Shown: positions 28,018 through 36,535 of the stretch, one piece after another | Layout of the letters: every line of letters starts with the position of its first letter | How positions within the stretch are numbered: position 1 is the first letter of the stretch | NCBI RefSeq assembly: GCF_000622405.1 | Contig: NZ_JASF01000005.1 | Coordinates: 1 to 64,000, forward strand | DNA: 64,000 bases | Direction: 5' to 3' | Source of the DNA: Sulfitobacter donghicola DSW-25 = KCTC 12864 = JCM 14565 | Lineage (GTDB): Bacteria > Pseudomonadota > Alphaproteobacteria > Rhodobacterales > Rhodobacteraceae | Translations under genes and position numbers: made by a program | Notes under the pieces: model-generated | Seen by the model: the letters and a program-made list of their open reading frames with translations, nothing else | Databases searched by the model: none | Told to the model about the DNA's origin: nothing

Positions 28018-28068
28018 CCCGCGACAGGATCCAGCCCTAAAACGATCCGAAAAACCTGCGCGCCGTTT

Positions 28069-28797
28069 TCAGTGCGTATCCTCGTCTACGTCATCGCCCG
28101 CCGCCCATTGGGCGCGCAACAAACCCGCATTCAGTGACATCTTTGAAATGATCTTCTCCACATTTGATGTGGCGTCTCTGGGCCCTTTCAACTGGGCTGA
28201 AATCTCAACAGCATTTTTGCTGGAACGGCTTGAGATCCGATTGATCTGCAAAGGTTCCTTCTCCAGACACGCCACCAAGGCCGCGCGAATGTCTTTTTCC
28301 ACCTCATGTGAACATTCAAACGTCAGGCAAAAGAACTCTTCCGAGGCACCTGCCTTGGCCGATGCGGCCTTGAGGCGCCGCACCAAGGGGCGCAATCCCA
28401 GATTAGAGAAGACGATCAATCCCGTCAGGGCAATTGCATACATCAGGTGCCCCGTCCCCGAGATCAGCCCCACAGCCGCTGAACACCAAAGTGTCGCTGC
28501 CGTGTTCAACCCCTGAATGGTCAACCCGTCGCGAAAAATAATCCCCGCGCCCAAAAAGCCAATGCCAGACACAACCTGCGCTGCAACACGTGTCGGGTTG
28601 ATATCTGTCGGGAAAAGAGCTGCAAAAACCACAAACCCCGCCGCGCCGAGGGAAACCAACGCATTGGTCCGCAGCCCCGCCATGCGCCCCCGAAACTGGC
28701 GCTCCGATCCAATGATCGCCCCCAGCATCAAAGCTGTGGCCATATTTATCGTTGCAAATAAGAGCGCCAAATTGAAATCGGAAAATAATTGGATCAC
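28069..28797 (-). CDS. MgtC/SapB-family membrane protein
   Basis: This 242-residue protein has four N-terminal hydrophobic segments with the MgtC signature (GAIIGSERQFRGRMAGLRTN, VSGIGFLGAGIIFRDGLTIQ) and a C-terminal ACT-like cytoplasmic domain. MgtC-type proteins are linked to magnesium limitation, ATP homeostasis and survival. I prefer the GTG at 28797, eight bases after GAGG, over the TTG at 28827. It is convergent with the response regulator gene. No magnesium riboswitch is visible in the short 5' region. Confidence 0.83.
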   Translation of the reverse strand: MIQLFSDFNLALLFATINMATALMLGAIIGSERQFRGRMAGLRTNALVSLGAAGFVVFAALFPTDINPTRVAAQVVSGIGFLGAGIIFRDGLTIQGLNTAATLWCSAAVGLISGTGHLMYAIALTGLIVFSNLGLRPLVRRLKAASAKAGASEEFFCLTFECSHEVEKDIRAALVACLEKEPLQINRISSRSSKNAVEISAQLKGPRDATSNVEKIISKMSLNAGLLRAQWAAGDDVDEDTH

Positions 28798-29058
28798 GTT
28801 GATAGCCTCGTAGAAATAATGAGCCAAAGCCTATCAACCCCGCGCAGCTTTGCCGATACACAACCCGCCTTTTAAGGGATAAAAGCGACATTACCCCGTA
28901 CCGCGCAGCAAAGATTTGCGGGACGTCATCAGGTAAAAACACCATTCACCTTCAGCCAGACGCCCCTGAAATTACTAAAATTTCAAAAATAAACCCGCCA
29001 AACGCAATAAAAATACAAAATCACACCCCCAAACGTCACAATAATGTAGATTTGCAGG

Positions 29059-29087
29059 TTGACGCCCCTGAAATCCGCTCATAATGT
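29059..29087 (+). promoter_or_regulatory. Sigma-70-type promoter of the ilvB operon
   Basis: TTGACG (-35) and TAATGT (-10) are separated by exactly 17 bp. A start near 29094 would place the leader peptide about 25 bases into the transcript, ahead of the attenuator. Confidence 0.7.
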
Positions 29088-29117
29088 CCACCCAAACGCA
29101 TAAAGGAGCCTTTGGGC

Positions 29118-29165
29118 ATGAACGATCTAGTCGTCATTTTGAAACACACGCGCATGGGCCGGTAA
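29118..29165 (+). CDS. Branched-chain amino acid leader peptide of the ilvB operon
   Basis: AGGAG at 29104-29108 is followed nine bases later by ATG and a 15-codon frame, MNDLVVILKHTRMGR. The run Leu-Val-Val-Ile-Leu (29127-29141) senses exactly the amino acids whose synthesis the operon starts. Ribosome stalling there leaves the later part of the leader free to form an alternative hairpin, as in classic attenuation. The frame's stop (29163-29165) is 26 bases before the terminator stem. This gene is too short for ordinary gene finders. Confidence 0.85.
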   Translation: MNDLVVILKHTRMGR

Positions 29166-29193
29166 CGGTAAGACCATATTCCACCCCATGCGC
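29150..29193 (+). promoter_or_regulatory. Antiterminator hairpin of the ilvB attenuator
   Basis: GCGCATGGG (29150-29158), inside the end of the leader frame, pairs exactly with CCCATGCGC (29185-29193). The 3' arm shares its last two bases with the 5' arm of the terminator at 29192, so both hairpins cannot be complete together. A ribosome reaching the leader stop would cover the 5' arm and allow termination; one stalled at the Leu-Val-Ile codons would leave it free. Confidence 0.7.
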
Positions 29194-29218
29194 CCCCGAC
29201 ATACTCGGGGGCTTTTTT
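29192..29218 (+). terminator. Attenuator terminator of the ilvB operon
   Basis: GCCCCCGA (29192-29199) and TCGGGGGC (29205-29212) form an 8-bp GC-rich stem with loop CATAC, followed by six T's (29213-29218). It is an intrinsic terminator placed 41 bases before the ilvB start, controlled by the leader peptide. Confidence 0.85.
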
Positions 29219-29259
29219 ATGCCAAGCACAAGATAATATACGTCCTACGGAGCAATACC

Positions 29260-31011
29260 ATGACACGCCAAATGACCGGAGCCAAAATGATCGTCCAAGC
29301 CCTGATTGATCAGGGTGTCGATACCGTATTCGGGTATCCTGGCGGCGCTGTCCTGCCGATTTACGACGAGATTTTTCAGCAAAACCACATCAAACACGTT
29401 CTGGTGCGCCACGAACAAGGCGCGGTTCACGCCGCCGAAGGCTATGCGCGTTCAACAGGCAAACCCGGTGTTGCGCTGGTAACATCTGGTCCGGGCGCGA
29501 CAAACGCCGTGACGGGCCTGACGGACGCGTTGATGGATAGTATCCCGATTGTTGTTCTGACGGGTCAGGTGCCGTCGTTTATGATCGGCTCGGATGCCTT
29601 CCAAGAGGCCGACACCGTGGGCATCACCCGCCCCTGCACCAAACATAACTGGCTGGTCAAAGAGACGGACAACCTGTCCAGCACCATCCACGAGGCGTTT
29701 CACATCGCCACCAGCGGCCGCCCCGGCCCCGTTTTGATCGACATTCCAAAGGATGTGCAGTTTGCCAACGGCAGCTATACGCCCAAAACCACCTCGACCT
29801 CGCATTACCAGCCCCAGCTAAAGGGCGACATGGAGGCGATCACCGAATTGGTCGAAGCCTTGGAACAGGCCGAACGCCCCGTATTCTATACAGGTGGCGG
29901 CGTGATCAACTCAGGGCCAGCAGCCTCCCAGCTGCTGCGCGAATTGGTTGAGGGCACAGGTTTCCCGATCACCTCGACCCTGATGGGTCTGGGCAGCTAT
30001 CCCGCCTCTGGTGACAAATGGCTGGGGATGCTGGGCATGCACGGCCTCTACGAGGCCAACATGGCGATGCACGGCTGCGATCTGATGATCAACATCGGCG
30101 CCCGTTTTGATGACCGCATCACTGGCGTTGTGGACAAATTCAGCCCCAACTCGAAAAAAGCGCATATCGACATCGACCCCTCCTCGATCAACAAAATCAT
30201 CCGCGTCGATATCCCGATCATGGGCGACGTTGCCCATGTGCTGGAAGACCTGCTCAAGGTCTGGAAATCACGCGGTCGCAAAACGAACTCTGCCGCCGTT
30301 GCCAAATGGTGGAAGCAGATCGACGAGTGGCGCGCGGTGAACTGCCTCAAGTTCGAGCAGAAAGGCGCGGTGATCAAACCCCAACACGCCCTTGCCCGCC
30401 TTGAGGCCCTGACCAAAGAGCACGACCGCTATATCACCACCGAAGTCGGCCAGCACCAGATGTGGGCCGCGCAATACCTCAACTTTGAAGACCCAAACCG
30501 CTGGATGACCTCTGGGGGCCTTGGCACCATGGGCTATGGTTTCCCGGCCTCCGTTGGCGTGCAAATGGCCCACCCCGAGGCGCTGGTGATCAACGTTGCG
30601 GGCGAAGCATCATGGCTGATGAACATGCAAGAGCTGGGCACAGCGATGCAATACGGCCTGCCCGTCAAACAGTTCATCCTCAACAACGAACGCCTCGGCA
30701 TGGTGCGCCAGTGGCAGGAACTTCTCCACGGAGAGCGCTACTCCTCCAGCTGGTCCGAAAGCCTGCCCGATTTTGTAAAGCTCGCCGAAGCCTTTGGGGC
30801 CAAAGGTATCCTCTGCTCCGATCCTGCAGATCTGGACGAGGCGATCATGGAAATGATCAACCACGACGGCCCTGTTCTGTTTGATTGCCTTGTGGAGAAG
30901 CACGAAAACTGCTTCCCGATGATCCCGTCGGGCAAGGCGCACAACGAGATGATCATGGGCGATGTGGACACACAAACCGCCATTGATGCAGAAGGTAAGG
31001 TGCTGGTTTAA
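29260..31011 (+). CDS. ilvB: Acetolactate synthase large subunit
   Basis: This 583-residue thiamine-diphosphate enzyme condenses pyruvate with pyruvate or 2-oxobutyrate, the first common step of Val, Leu and Ile synthesis. Visible motifs are the N-terminal GYPGGAVLPIYDE, the activating Glu in RHEQGAVHAAEGYA, and the C-terminal cofactor site AGEASWLMNMQEL...ILNNERLGMV. The usual GD at the metal motif reads GE. I chose the ATG at 29260 (CGGAG upstream); the open frame from 29188 runs through the attenuator. A short unknown gene separates it from ilvN. Confidence 0.95.
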   Translation: MTRQMTGAKMIVQALIDQGVDTVFGYPGGAVLPIYDEIFQQNHIKHVLVRHEQGAVHAAEGYARSTGKPGVALVTSGPGATNAVTGLTDALMDSIPIVVLTGQVPSFMIGSDAFQEADTVGITRPCTKHNWLVKETDNLSSTIHEAFHIATSGRPGPVLIDIPKDVQFANGSYTPKTTSTSHYQPQLKGDMEAITELVEALEQAERPVFYTGGGVINSGPAASQLLRELVEGTGFPITSTLMGLGSYPASGDKWLGMLGMHGLYEANMAMHGCDLMINIGARFDDRITGVVDKFSPNSKKAHIDIDPSSINKIIRVDIPIMGDVAHVLEDLLKVWKSRGRKTNSAAVAKWWKQIDEWRAVNCLKFEQKGAVIKPQHALARLEALTKEHDRYITTEVGQHQMWAAQYLNFEDPNRWMTSGGLGTMGYGFPASVGVQMAHPEALVINVAGEASWLMNMQELGTAMQYGLPVKQFILNNERLGMVRQWQELLHGERYSSSWSESLPDFVKLAEAFGAKGILCSDPADLDEAIMEMINHDGPVLFDCLVEKHENCFPMIPSGKAHNEMIMGDVDTQTAIDAEGKVLV

Positions 31012-31014
31012 AAG

Positions 31015-31425
31015 ATGAAGAGAGCGATCCTAATCATAATTGGTTTCGCTCTCTGCGTTGCTCTGGTCTTTGGAGTCTCATTTGCCAAACCGTTGGATGC
31101 GGCATGGCAGAAAACCTCCGCAGGATGGTCCGCAGAATTAATAGCCCCGTTCGACACGGAATATTGCTTTTGCCCCGCCTATAAAACTGGATGCAGTGAT
31201 TTCAACACTATCAATCGCAAAGAGCGGATTTGGGGCACTCAACAATACTACATTCCGCTCAACTCACCCAGGTCAGACCCAGAAACAACAAATGTTTTCG
31301 GAGAAACCTACAGAACACAAAGACCGATCTACGGTAAACAACACTGCAAGAAGAAAAAACGCGGCGACATTGTAGAGATTAGAATTCTCGACCGCGACAA
31401 ATCTCTCTGGCTAGAAATCTGGTAA
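31015..31425 (+). CDS. Unknown secreted or membrane-anchored protein inserted between ilvB and ilvN
   Basis: This 136-residue protein has an N-terminal hydrophobic segment (AILIIIGFALCVALVFGVSF) followed by an exported region with four cysteines (YCFCPAYKTGC and QHCKKKK), which could make disulfides. It starts three bases after the ilvB stop and ends 11 bp before ilvN. Composition is visibly more AT-rich than its neighbours and codon choice differs, suggesting recent acquisition. I do not recognise the family. Its presence inside a normally tight two-gene operon is unusual. Confidence 0.7.
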   Translation: MKRAILIIIGFALCVALVFGVSFAKPLDAAWQKTSAGWSAELIAPFDTEYCFCPAYKTGCSDFNTINRKERIWGTQQYYIPLNSPRSDPETTNVFGETYRTQRPIYGKQHCKKKKRGDIVEIRILDRDKSLWLEIW

Positions 31426-31436
31426 GGACTAAACCC

Positions 31437-31997
31437 ATGTCAGCACTAAACATCAAAAAAGGCGCCACCAGCCATTCCGCCTATAACCTGCGCCCCAACT
31501 TCTCGGACGTGGAAGAGCGCCACACCCTCGCCCTGCTGGTCGAAAACGAACCAGGTGTTCTGGCGCGTGTGATCGGCCTTTATGCGGGGCGCGGCTATAA
31601 CATCGACAGCCTCACAGTGGCCGAAGTGGATCATGAGGGCCATCTCAGCCGCATCACCATCGTCACCCGCGGCACACCGCAGGTGATTGAACAGATCAAG
31701 GCCCAGACAGGCCGCATCATCTCCGTGCGCGAGGTCCATGACCTCACCGTGGAAGGCGCCAGCGTTGAACGCGAACTGGCCATGTTCAAAGTAACCGGCA
31801 CAGGCGACAAACGGGTCGAGGCGCTGCGCCTTGCCGATATCTTCCGCGCCAATGTCGTGGACAGCACACTCTCCAGCTTCGTCTTCGAGATCACTGGCGC
31901 GCCGGAAAAGATCGACGCCTTTGCCGATCTGATGCGCCCCTTGGGCCTTGTGGATGTGGCCCGCACGGGCGTGGCCGCCCTTTCGCGCGGCGAATAA
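31437..31997 (+). CDS. ilvN: Acetolactate synthase small (regulatory) subunit
   Basis: This 186-residue subunit binds valine for feedback inhibition and activates the large subunit. The N-terminal ACT domain is clear (HTLALLVENEPGVLARVIGL, then GRGYNIDSLTVAEV), followed by the conserved C-terminal domain (SVERELAMFKVTGTGDKRVE, GLVDVARTGVAALSRG). AAGGA precedes the ATG at 31437. It is the last gene of the operon and is followed by a terminator. Confidence 0.94.
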   Translation: MSALNIKKGATSHSAYNLRPNFSDVEERHTLALLVENEPGVLARVIGLYAGRGYNIDSLTVAEVDHEGHLSRITIVTRGTPQVIEQIKAQTGRIISVREVHDLTVEGASVERELAMFKVTGTGDKRVEALRLADIFRANVVDSTLSSFVFEITGAPEKIDAFADLMRPLGLVDVARTGVAALSRGE

Positions 31998-32004
31998 CCC
32001 ATTC

Positions 32005-32036
32005 GGCGGCCCGCTACAGGGCCGCCTTTTTCCTTT
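32005..32036 (+). terminator. Terminator after ilvN
   Basis: GGCGGCCC (32005-32012) and GGGCCGCC (32019-32026) form a perfect stem with a six-base loop, followed by TTTTTCC and more T's, 8 bp after the ilvN stop. Confidence 0.88.
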
Positions 32037-32133
32037 TTTCCCACCATGTCGCCAATAAACAAACTGGGTCGCTGATAGCGATGCAGCGCCTTGGCCTGCG
32101 TGCAACCCTTGTGGAAACACATAGGAGAGCATC

Positions 32134-33285
32134 ATGGACCGATCAGACCTCAGCACCGTGCGCCGTCCGTTGGAAACTGCAAACGGCCTGCCAAATGCCC
32201 ACTACATTGACCCATCCGTGTTTGACGAAGAACGTCAGGCCGTTCTGTTTGATAATTGGTCTGGTCTGGGTGTCGGCGCGGATGTGCCTGAAATTGGCGA
32301 TGCGGTTCCGCTCACCTTCCTTGGGATGCCGCTGCTGATGGTGCGCGATCGTTCTGGCACTGTGCGCGTCTTTCAAAACATCTGCCGCCACCGTGGCATG
32401 ATCTTGGTCGACGCGCCCCGCAAAATCGAAGGCGCAATCCGCTGCCCCTATCATTCATGGTGCTACAGCACCTCGGGCAAGCTGGTCAGCACGCCCCATG
32501 TGGGCGGTCCGGGGCACAATACCCATGACGGCATCGACCGCGCCCTGCTGGGCCTGATCGAAGTGCGCAGCCACATCTGGATGGATGTCATCTGGATCAA
32601 CGTCTCGGGCACTGCCCTGCCGTTCGAGGACGCAAACGCAGATCTGCTCGCCCGCTGGGCCGAGTTTGACAAACCGCTACACCACGGCGGCGCCGACAGC
32701 CGCTTTGAGCTGGCGGTGAACTGCAACTGGAAACTGGCCGTTGAGAATTACTGCGAAAGCTATCACCTGCCGTGGGTCCACCCCGGCCTAAACAGCTATT
32801 CCCGTCTGGAAGATCACTATCACATCGAAAACGCGGGCAAATTCTCGGGCCAAGGCACGCTGGTCTATCGCCAGCTCAAAGGTGACAAGGGCAATGTGTT
32901 TCCCGATTTTGACGGGTTAAGCGACAAATGGGACACCGCAGCGGAATATATCACCGCCTACCCCAACGTGTTGCTGGGGGTTCACCGCGACCACACATTT
33001 GCAATCATCCTTGTCCCTGAAACCACGCAGCGCACGGTGGAACACATCCACCTCTATTACGCCCAGCCCGACACCGATGCTGAGCTGCGCGCGCGCAACA
33101 CCGAGCAGTGGAAAGAAGTGTTCGAGGAAGACATCTTTGTCATTGAGGGCATGCAGCGTGGCCGCCATGCGGTTGGCTTTGACGGGGGGCGGTTCTCTCC
33201 TGCGATGGATGGGCCGACGCATATGTTCCACGACTGGGTTGCAGCACAGCTCGAACGCCACCGCGCGCCGCTCGCCGCGGAATGA
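32134..33285 (+). CDS. Rieske-type ring-hydroxylating or amine oxygenase, alpha subunit
   Basis: This 383-residue oxygenase has a Rieske [2Fe-2S] site (C84-R-H86 and C104-P-Y-H107) and a mononuclear iron site in the catalytic domain (H211 and H216, with E208 in the bridging position normally held by Asp, sequence NYCESYHLPWVHPGL). The family oxidises aromatic compounds, but close relatives also act on choline, betaine or carnitine. No reductase or ferredoxin gene is nearby. AGGAGAG precedes the ATG. The stop overlaps the next gene by four bases. Confidence 0.85.
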   Translation: MDRSDLSTVRRPLETANGLPNAHYIDPSVFDEERQAVLFDNWSGLGVGADVPEIGDAVPLTFLGMPLLMVRDRSGTVRVFQNICRHRGMILVDAPRKIEGAIRCPYHSWCYSTSGKLVSTPHVGGPGHNTHDGIDRALLGLIEVRSHIWMDVIWINVSGTALPFEDANADLLARWAEFDKPLHHGGADSRFELAVNCNWKLAVENYCESYHLPWVHPGLNSYSRLEDHYHIENAGKFSGQGTLVYRQLKGDKGNVFPDFDGLSDKWDTAAEYITAYPNVLLGVHRDHTFAIILVPETTQRTVEHIHLYYAQPDTDAELRARNTEQWKEVFEEDIFVIEGMQRGRHAVGFDGGRFSPAMDGPTHMFHDWVAAQLERHRAPLAAE

Positions 33286-33500
33286 TCACGCTACACACCC
33301 TCATGCTCGAGGCGCATGCCGCCGATGATAAGGGCGCCTTGATCGGCCTCTATACACAGGCCGCTGACCGTGCAGATGACGTGGATGCTGAGTGTTTTTT
33401 CCTGACCCACGCCTATGTCTTTGCACTAGAGGCCGCAGACCCGCGCGCACAGGACTTGCGCGCGCGCCTTGTCACCCATGGCCGCGAAGTCGAGGCCTAG
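33282..33500 (+). CDS. Small hypothetical protein coupled to the Rieske oxygenase
   Basis: This 72-residue acidic, helical protein overlaps the oxygenase stop by four bases (ATGA). Its sequence (MITLHTLMLEAHAADDKGAL; AECFFLTHAYVFALEAADPR) resembles a short TPR-like helical hairpin. Coupling suggests it works with the oxygenase. Its stop lies in a CTAG shared with the convergent DUF2189 gene. Confidence 0.7.
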   Translation: MITLHTLMLEAHAADDKGALIGLYTQAADRADDVDAECFFLTHAYVFALEAADPRAQDLRARLVTHGREVEA

Positions 33501-34273
33501 CTGTCGCGCAGGGCCGCATAAACATGCCACGACGCATGGCCCAGCCACGGCAACACAATCAACAGCCCCAGAAATCCAGGGATCATCGCGATAAACAAGG
33601 TCACCGCGATGAAAATGGCCCATGCCAGCATCACAACGGGGTTTGCTTTGACGATCCCGACACTGGTGATCAACGCGGTGACATAATCCACCTCACGGTC
33701 CAGCAACATCGGCAGGCCGATCACACAGATCGCATAAAGCAGCAGCGCAAAGGCCGCCCCCACCGCTGACCCCAGCCCCAGCATCATCAAACCGTCGATA
33801 CTCAGGAAAACATCCAGCGATGACATGATGTTTGTCATCGGCTTTAGCCCAAGGAACAAGGCAAAGATCATATGCCCCAGAAAGAACCAGAACAGCAGCA
33901 TAAACATCATCAAGGCACATAGGGGCGGCAACTGGCGGCCCAGCTCGGCCCAGAGCACTTGGGCCACGCGCGCCACGGTCGGCTTTTCCCCCAGCCCCCG
34001 CAGGCGCGAGACCTCATAGGTTCCCAAGGCCGCAAAAGGCGCAACCAAAGGAAAGCCGAAAACCCCCAACACCAGCCAAAACGTATGCCCCGCCCAAACG
34101 GTGATCCCCACCATGGCCCATCCCGTGATGACGGATAGAACCGCGACGATCAAACCAAAGGCAGGTGCCGCGCGAAAATCCTGCCAGCCCGCTGCCAAAG
34201 CCCCGCGCAACAGCGCCGCAGTTGGAACCGCCAGCGCAGGCGCGCCGTGTTCTCTTGTCCCTGAATAGCCCAT
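33497..34273 (-). CDS. DUF2189 integral membrane protein
   Basis: This 258-residue protein has about six hydrophobic segments (GLIVAVLSVITGWAMVGITV, FWLVLGVFGFPLVAPFAALG, and others) and the DUF2189 pattern GTYEVSRLRGLGEKP. GGAGG precedes the ATG at 34273. The function of the family is unknown; in Rhodobacterales it is often near cytochrome-related genes. It is followed upstream on the same strand by an amidase gene 9 bp away. Confidence 0.85.
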   Translation of the reverse strand: MGYSGTREHGAPALAVPTAALLRGALAAGWQDFRAAPAFGLIVAVLSVITGWAMVGITVWAGHTFWLVLGVFGFPLVAPFAALGTYEVSRLRGLGEKPTVARVAQVLWAELGRQLPPLCALMMFMLLFWFFLGHMIFALFLGLKPMTNIMSSLDVFLSIDGLMMLGLGSAVGAAFALLLYAICVIGLPMLLDREVDYVTALITSVGIVKANPVVMLAWAIFIAVTLFIAMIPGFLGLLIVLPWLGHASWHVYAALRDS

Positions 34274-34282
34274 TGTTCCTCC

Positions 34283-35692
34283 CTATAGGTTTGGCCGCTC
34301 CCGCTCAGGCCATTTCGTCTCTGCGTGCCAGTGCTGCGCAAGCTGCAATAGCGCCCCGTCGCTCCCGCGCGGGCCAATCAATTGTATCCCCGCAGGCAGG
34401 CCCTTTGCGCCAAACCCGATGGGGATGTTCACCACCGGCAGGCCAATCAGCCCTGCTGGCACAACCACCTGCATCCAACGGTGGTAGCTATCCATCTGCT
34501 GGCCTGCGATGTTTTCTGGGTTCACCAAATTCACATCAAACGGCCATAGCTGCGCGGAGGGCAGCGCCAAAACGTCAAACCTCTCAAACAGTTCAGAGGT
34601 TTTTCTGAACCAGTTTGATCGCGTCGCACTGGCGCGCTGCACCGCGCGCGCCGACATGTTCAGCCCCCGCTCGACCTCCCAAATCGCGGCGGGCTTTAGC
34701 CCCTTGCGGCGGGTTTCATCCGCGTAATCCATCCCCAACAGGCCCGATACCGCGAACGAGCGTAGATCAATCCACGACTCCCACATCGCGTCAGCATCAA
34801 AGGGCGCGGCCACATCCTCAACGTGATGCCCCAAACCCGCCATCTGCTGCAGGGCCGCGCTCGAAATCTCGGTGATCCCCTCTTCATAGGGAAGCGCCCC
34901 TCCCCAATCAGCTAACCATCCGATGCGCAGGCCCTGCGGCGTCTCTTCTATCGACGGCAGTGTAGCATCACTTGCGATGGTGAGCGGTTGACGTGGATCA
35001 ATTCCCGTCATCGTATCCAACAAAGCCGCCAGATCAGCAGGCGTGCGCGCCATCGGGCCAGAGGTGGCCAGCGGGTGCATATACATATCCCCCACAGGAT
35101 CAGCGGGCACCGTGCCCCATGTTGGGCGCATGCCGTACACGTTGTTCCACCCCGCAGGGTTGCGCAGGCTGCCCATCATGTCAGACCCGTCAGCCACGCT
35201 GAGCATGCCCGCCGCCAATGCCGCCGCCGCCCCACCCGAGGAACCACCCGCAGATTTTGACAGATCATAGGGGTTGCAAGTGGCCCCATGCACCGGATTA
35301 AACGTATGCGAGCCTAGGCCGAACTCAGGCGTGTTGGTTTTGCCAATCACAATGACACCAGCAGCGCGCAGACGCGCAACAATCAAATCGTCGTCCTTCG
35401 CCACCTGCCCTGCAAACAAGGGAGAGCCGCGCGAGGTTGGAAAACCCGCCGCATTCGCCAAATCCTTGATCGCTATGGGCATCCCGTGCAGCCACCCCTT
35501 GCGTGGCGTGTTATCCGCCTCGCGCGCCTGTGCAATCAGCTGATCCTCATCCGCCAGACTGACAATGGCGTTCACCTGCGGATTAACATCTGCAATGCGG
35601 CTCAATGTGGCTTGCATCAGCTCAACCGCTGAAATCTCGCCCTTTTCCAGCGCGGCAGACTGGGCGCGCGCATCCATATCCAAAATATCCAT
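34283..35692 (-). CDS. Amidase (amidase-signature family)
   Basis: This 469-residue amidase-signature enzyme has the Ser-cisSer-Lys triad: K76 in PIAIKDLANAAG, S151 in SAGGSSGGAAAALAAG, and S175 in GSDMMGSLRNPAGW. GSDMMGS differs slightly from the usual GTDTGGS. It is close to GatA-type and broad-range amidases, but no gatB or gatC is next to it, so a free-standing amide hydrolase is likely. The start is ATG at 35692 without a strong ribosome site. Confidence 0.87.
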   Translation of the reverse strand: MDILDMDARAQSAALEKGEISAVELMQATLSRIADVNPQVNAIVSLADEDQLIAQAREADNTPRKGWLHGMPIAIKDLANAAGFPTSRGSPLFAGQVAKDDDLIVARLRAAGVIVIGKTNTPEFGLGSHTFNPVHGATCNPYDLSKSAGGSSGGAAAALAAGMLSVADGSDMMGSLRNPAGWNNVYGMRPTWGTVPADPVGDMYMHPLATSGPMARTPADLAALLDTMTGIDPRQPLTIASDATLPSIEETPQGLRIGWLADWGGALPYEEGITEISSAALQQMAGLGHHVEDVAAPFDADAMWESWIDLRSFAVSGLLGMDYADETRRKGLKPAAIWEVERGLNMSARAVQRASATRSNWFRKTSELFERFDVLALPSAQLWPFDVNLVNPENIAGQQMDSYHRWMQVVVPAGLIGLPVVNIPIGFGAKGLPAGIQLIGPRGSDGALLQLAQHWHAETKWPERERPNL

Positions 35693-35734
35693 ACGGGCAA
35701 GTATTGCAGCGCGACTTCCCCTTGTGCAACGGAA

Positions 35735-36535
35735 TTAGCGCGCATCGCCCTGAAAGCTACACAAAGGCGGCCGCGTGAAACCTTTGCTGTCATGCGTTGC
35801 GCCTTCCACCCATTCGGCCGCAAGCCCGACAAACATAATCTCTAAGGGATACCATGCATTTACCGGATCCCCGCTGCCAAGGCCTTTATAAACCTCGGCC
35901 CATTGCGGCTGAAAGACGTTGCCGCCCTCTCCACAGGGGACATAGGGCGCATTGGCGCGGATGAAACTGTCAAAGGTCTCTTTCAACACCTCATGGCTGT
36001 TGGCCATTTTTGCGGCATTGGGAACCTCTCCGCACGTGCCGCCGAGATATTGAAATGAAACCGGCGTTCGCAGCGGAGATTCTCCGAAAAACTGCCAGCT
36101 TCCATCCATCACCCCCGCAGCCATCATTTGAATATAGGCGCGGAATACCTGATCCTCATCCCAGCCTCGCGACAGCTTCAAACTGTCTTCCAACAAATCC
36201 CGAGAGATAAAGCACCCTATATCGCCATGTTCCGCATATTCATCCACCGCTGAAATCGCGACAGCAACGTCCGGCTCTTTGGCTGAAATAGGGGTTTCAA
36301 TGTCAGGAAAGGTGATCGTGCACAGCTTGGGACCAATCACTAGCCAATCACCCTCATCATGGGCTTGCCCCAAAGCGCGGGCAACTTTTGCGCGCAATGG
36401 CCGCTCGGCGTCGGGCGCTATGACGCAGCCTGCCGCGCCATAACGATCAAGCGTTCCCAACCACTGGGAAATGCCAACATACCCCAGCACCAATCCCGCT
36501 AAGATTATCAGGATGCCGCCAGAGGCGCGGTTCAC
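35735..36535 (-). CDS. Hypothetical membrane-anchored protein coupled to prfB
   Basis: This 266-residue protein has one N-terminal hydrophobic segment (GILIILAGLVLGYVGISQWL) and a long periplasm-facing region with several cysteines (AAGCVIAPDAERP, GPKLCTITF, IGCFISRD, GGTCGEVP, YVPCGEGG). It overlaps the prfB stop by four bases (ATGA). Composition is somewhat less GC-rich than prfB. I do not recognise the family. Confidence 0.75.
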   Translation of the reverse strand: MNRASGGILIILAGLVLGYVGISQWLGTLDRYGAAGCVIAPDAERPLRAKVARALGQAHDEGDWLVIGPKLCTITFPDIETPISAKEPDVAVAISAVDEYAEHGDIGCFISRDLLEDSLKLSRGWDEDQVFRAYIQMMAAGVMDGSWQFFGESPLRTPVSFQYLGGTCGEVPNAAKMANSHEVLKETFDSFIRANAPYVPCGEGGNVFQPQWAEVYKGLGSGDPVNAWYPLEIMFVGLAAEWVEGATHDSKGFTRPPLCSFQGDAR

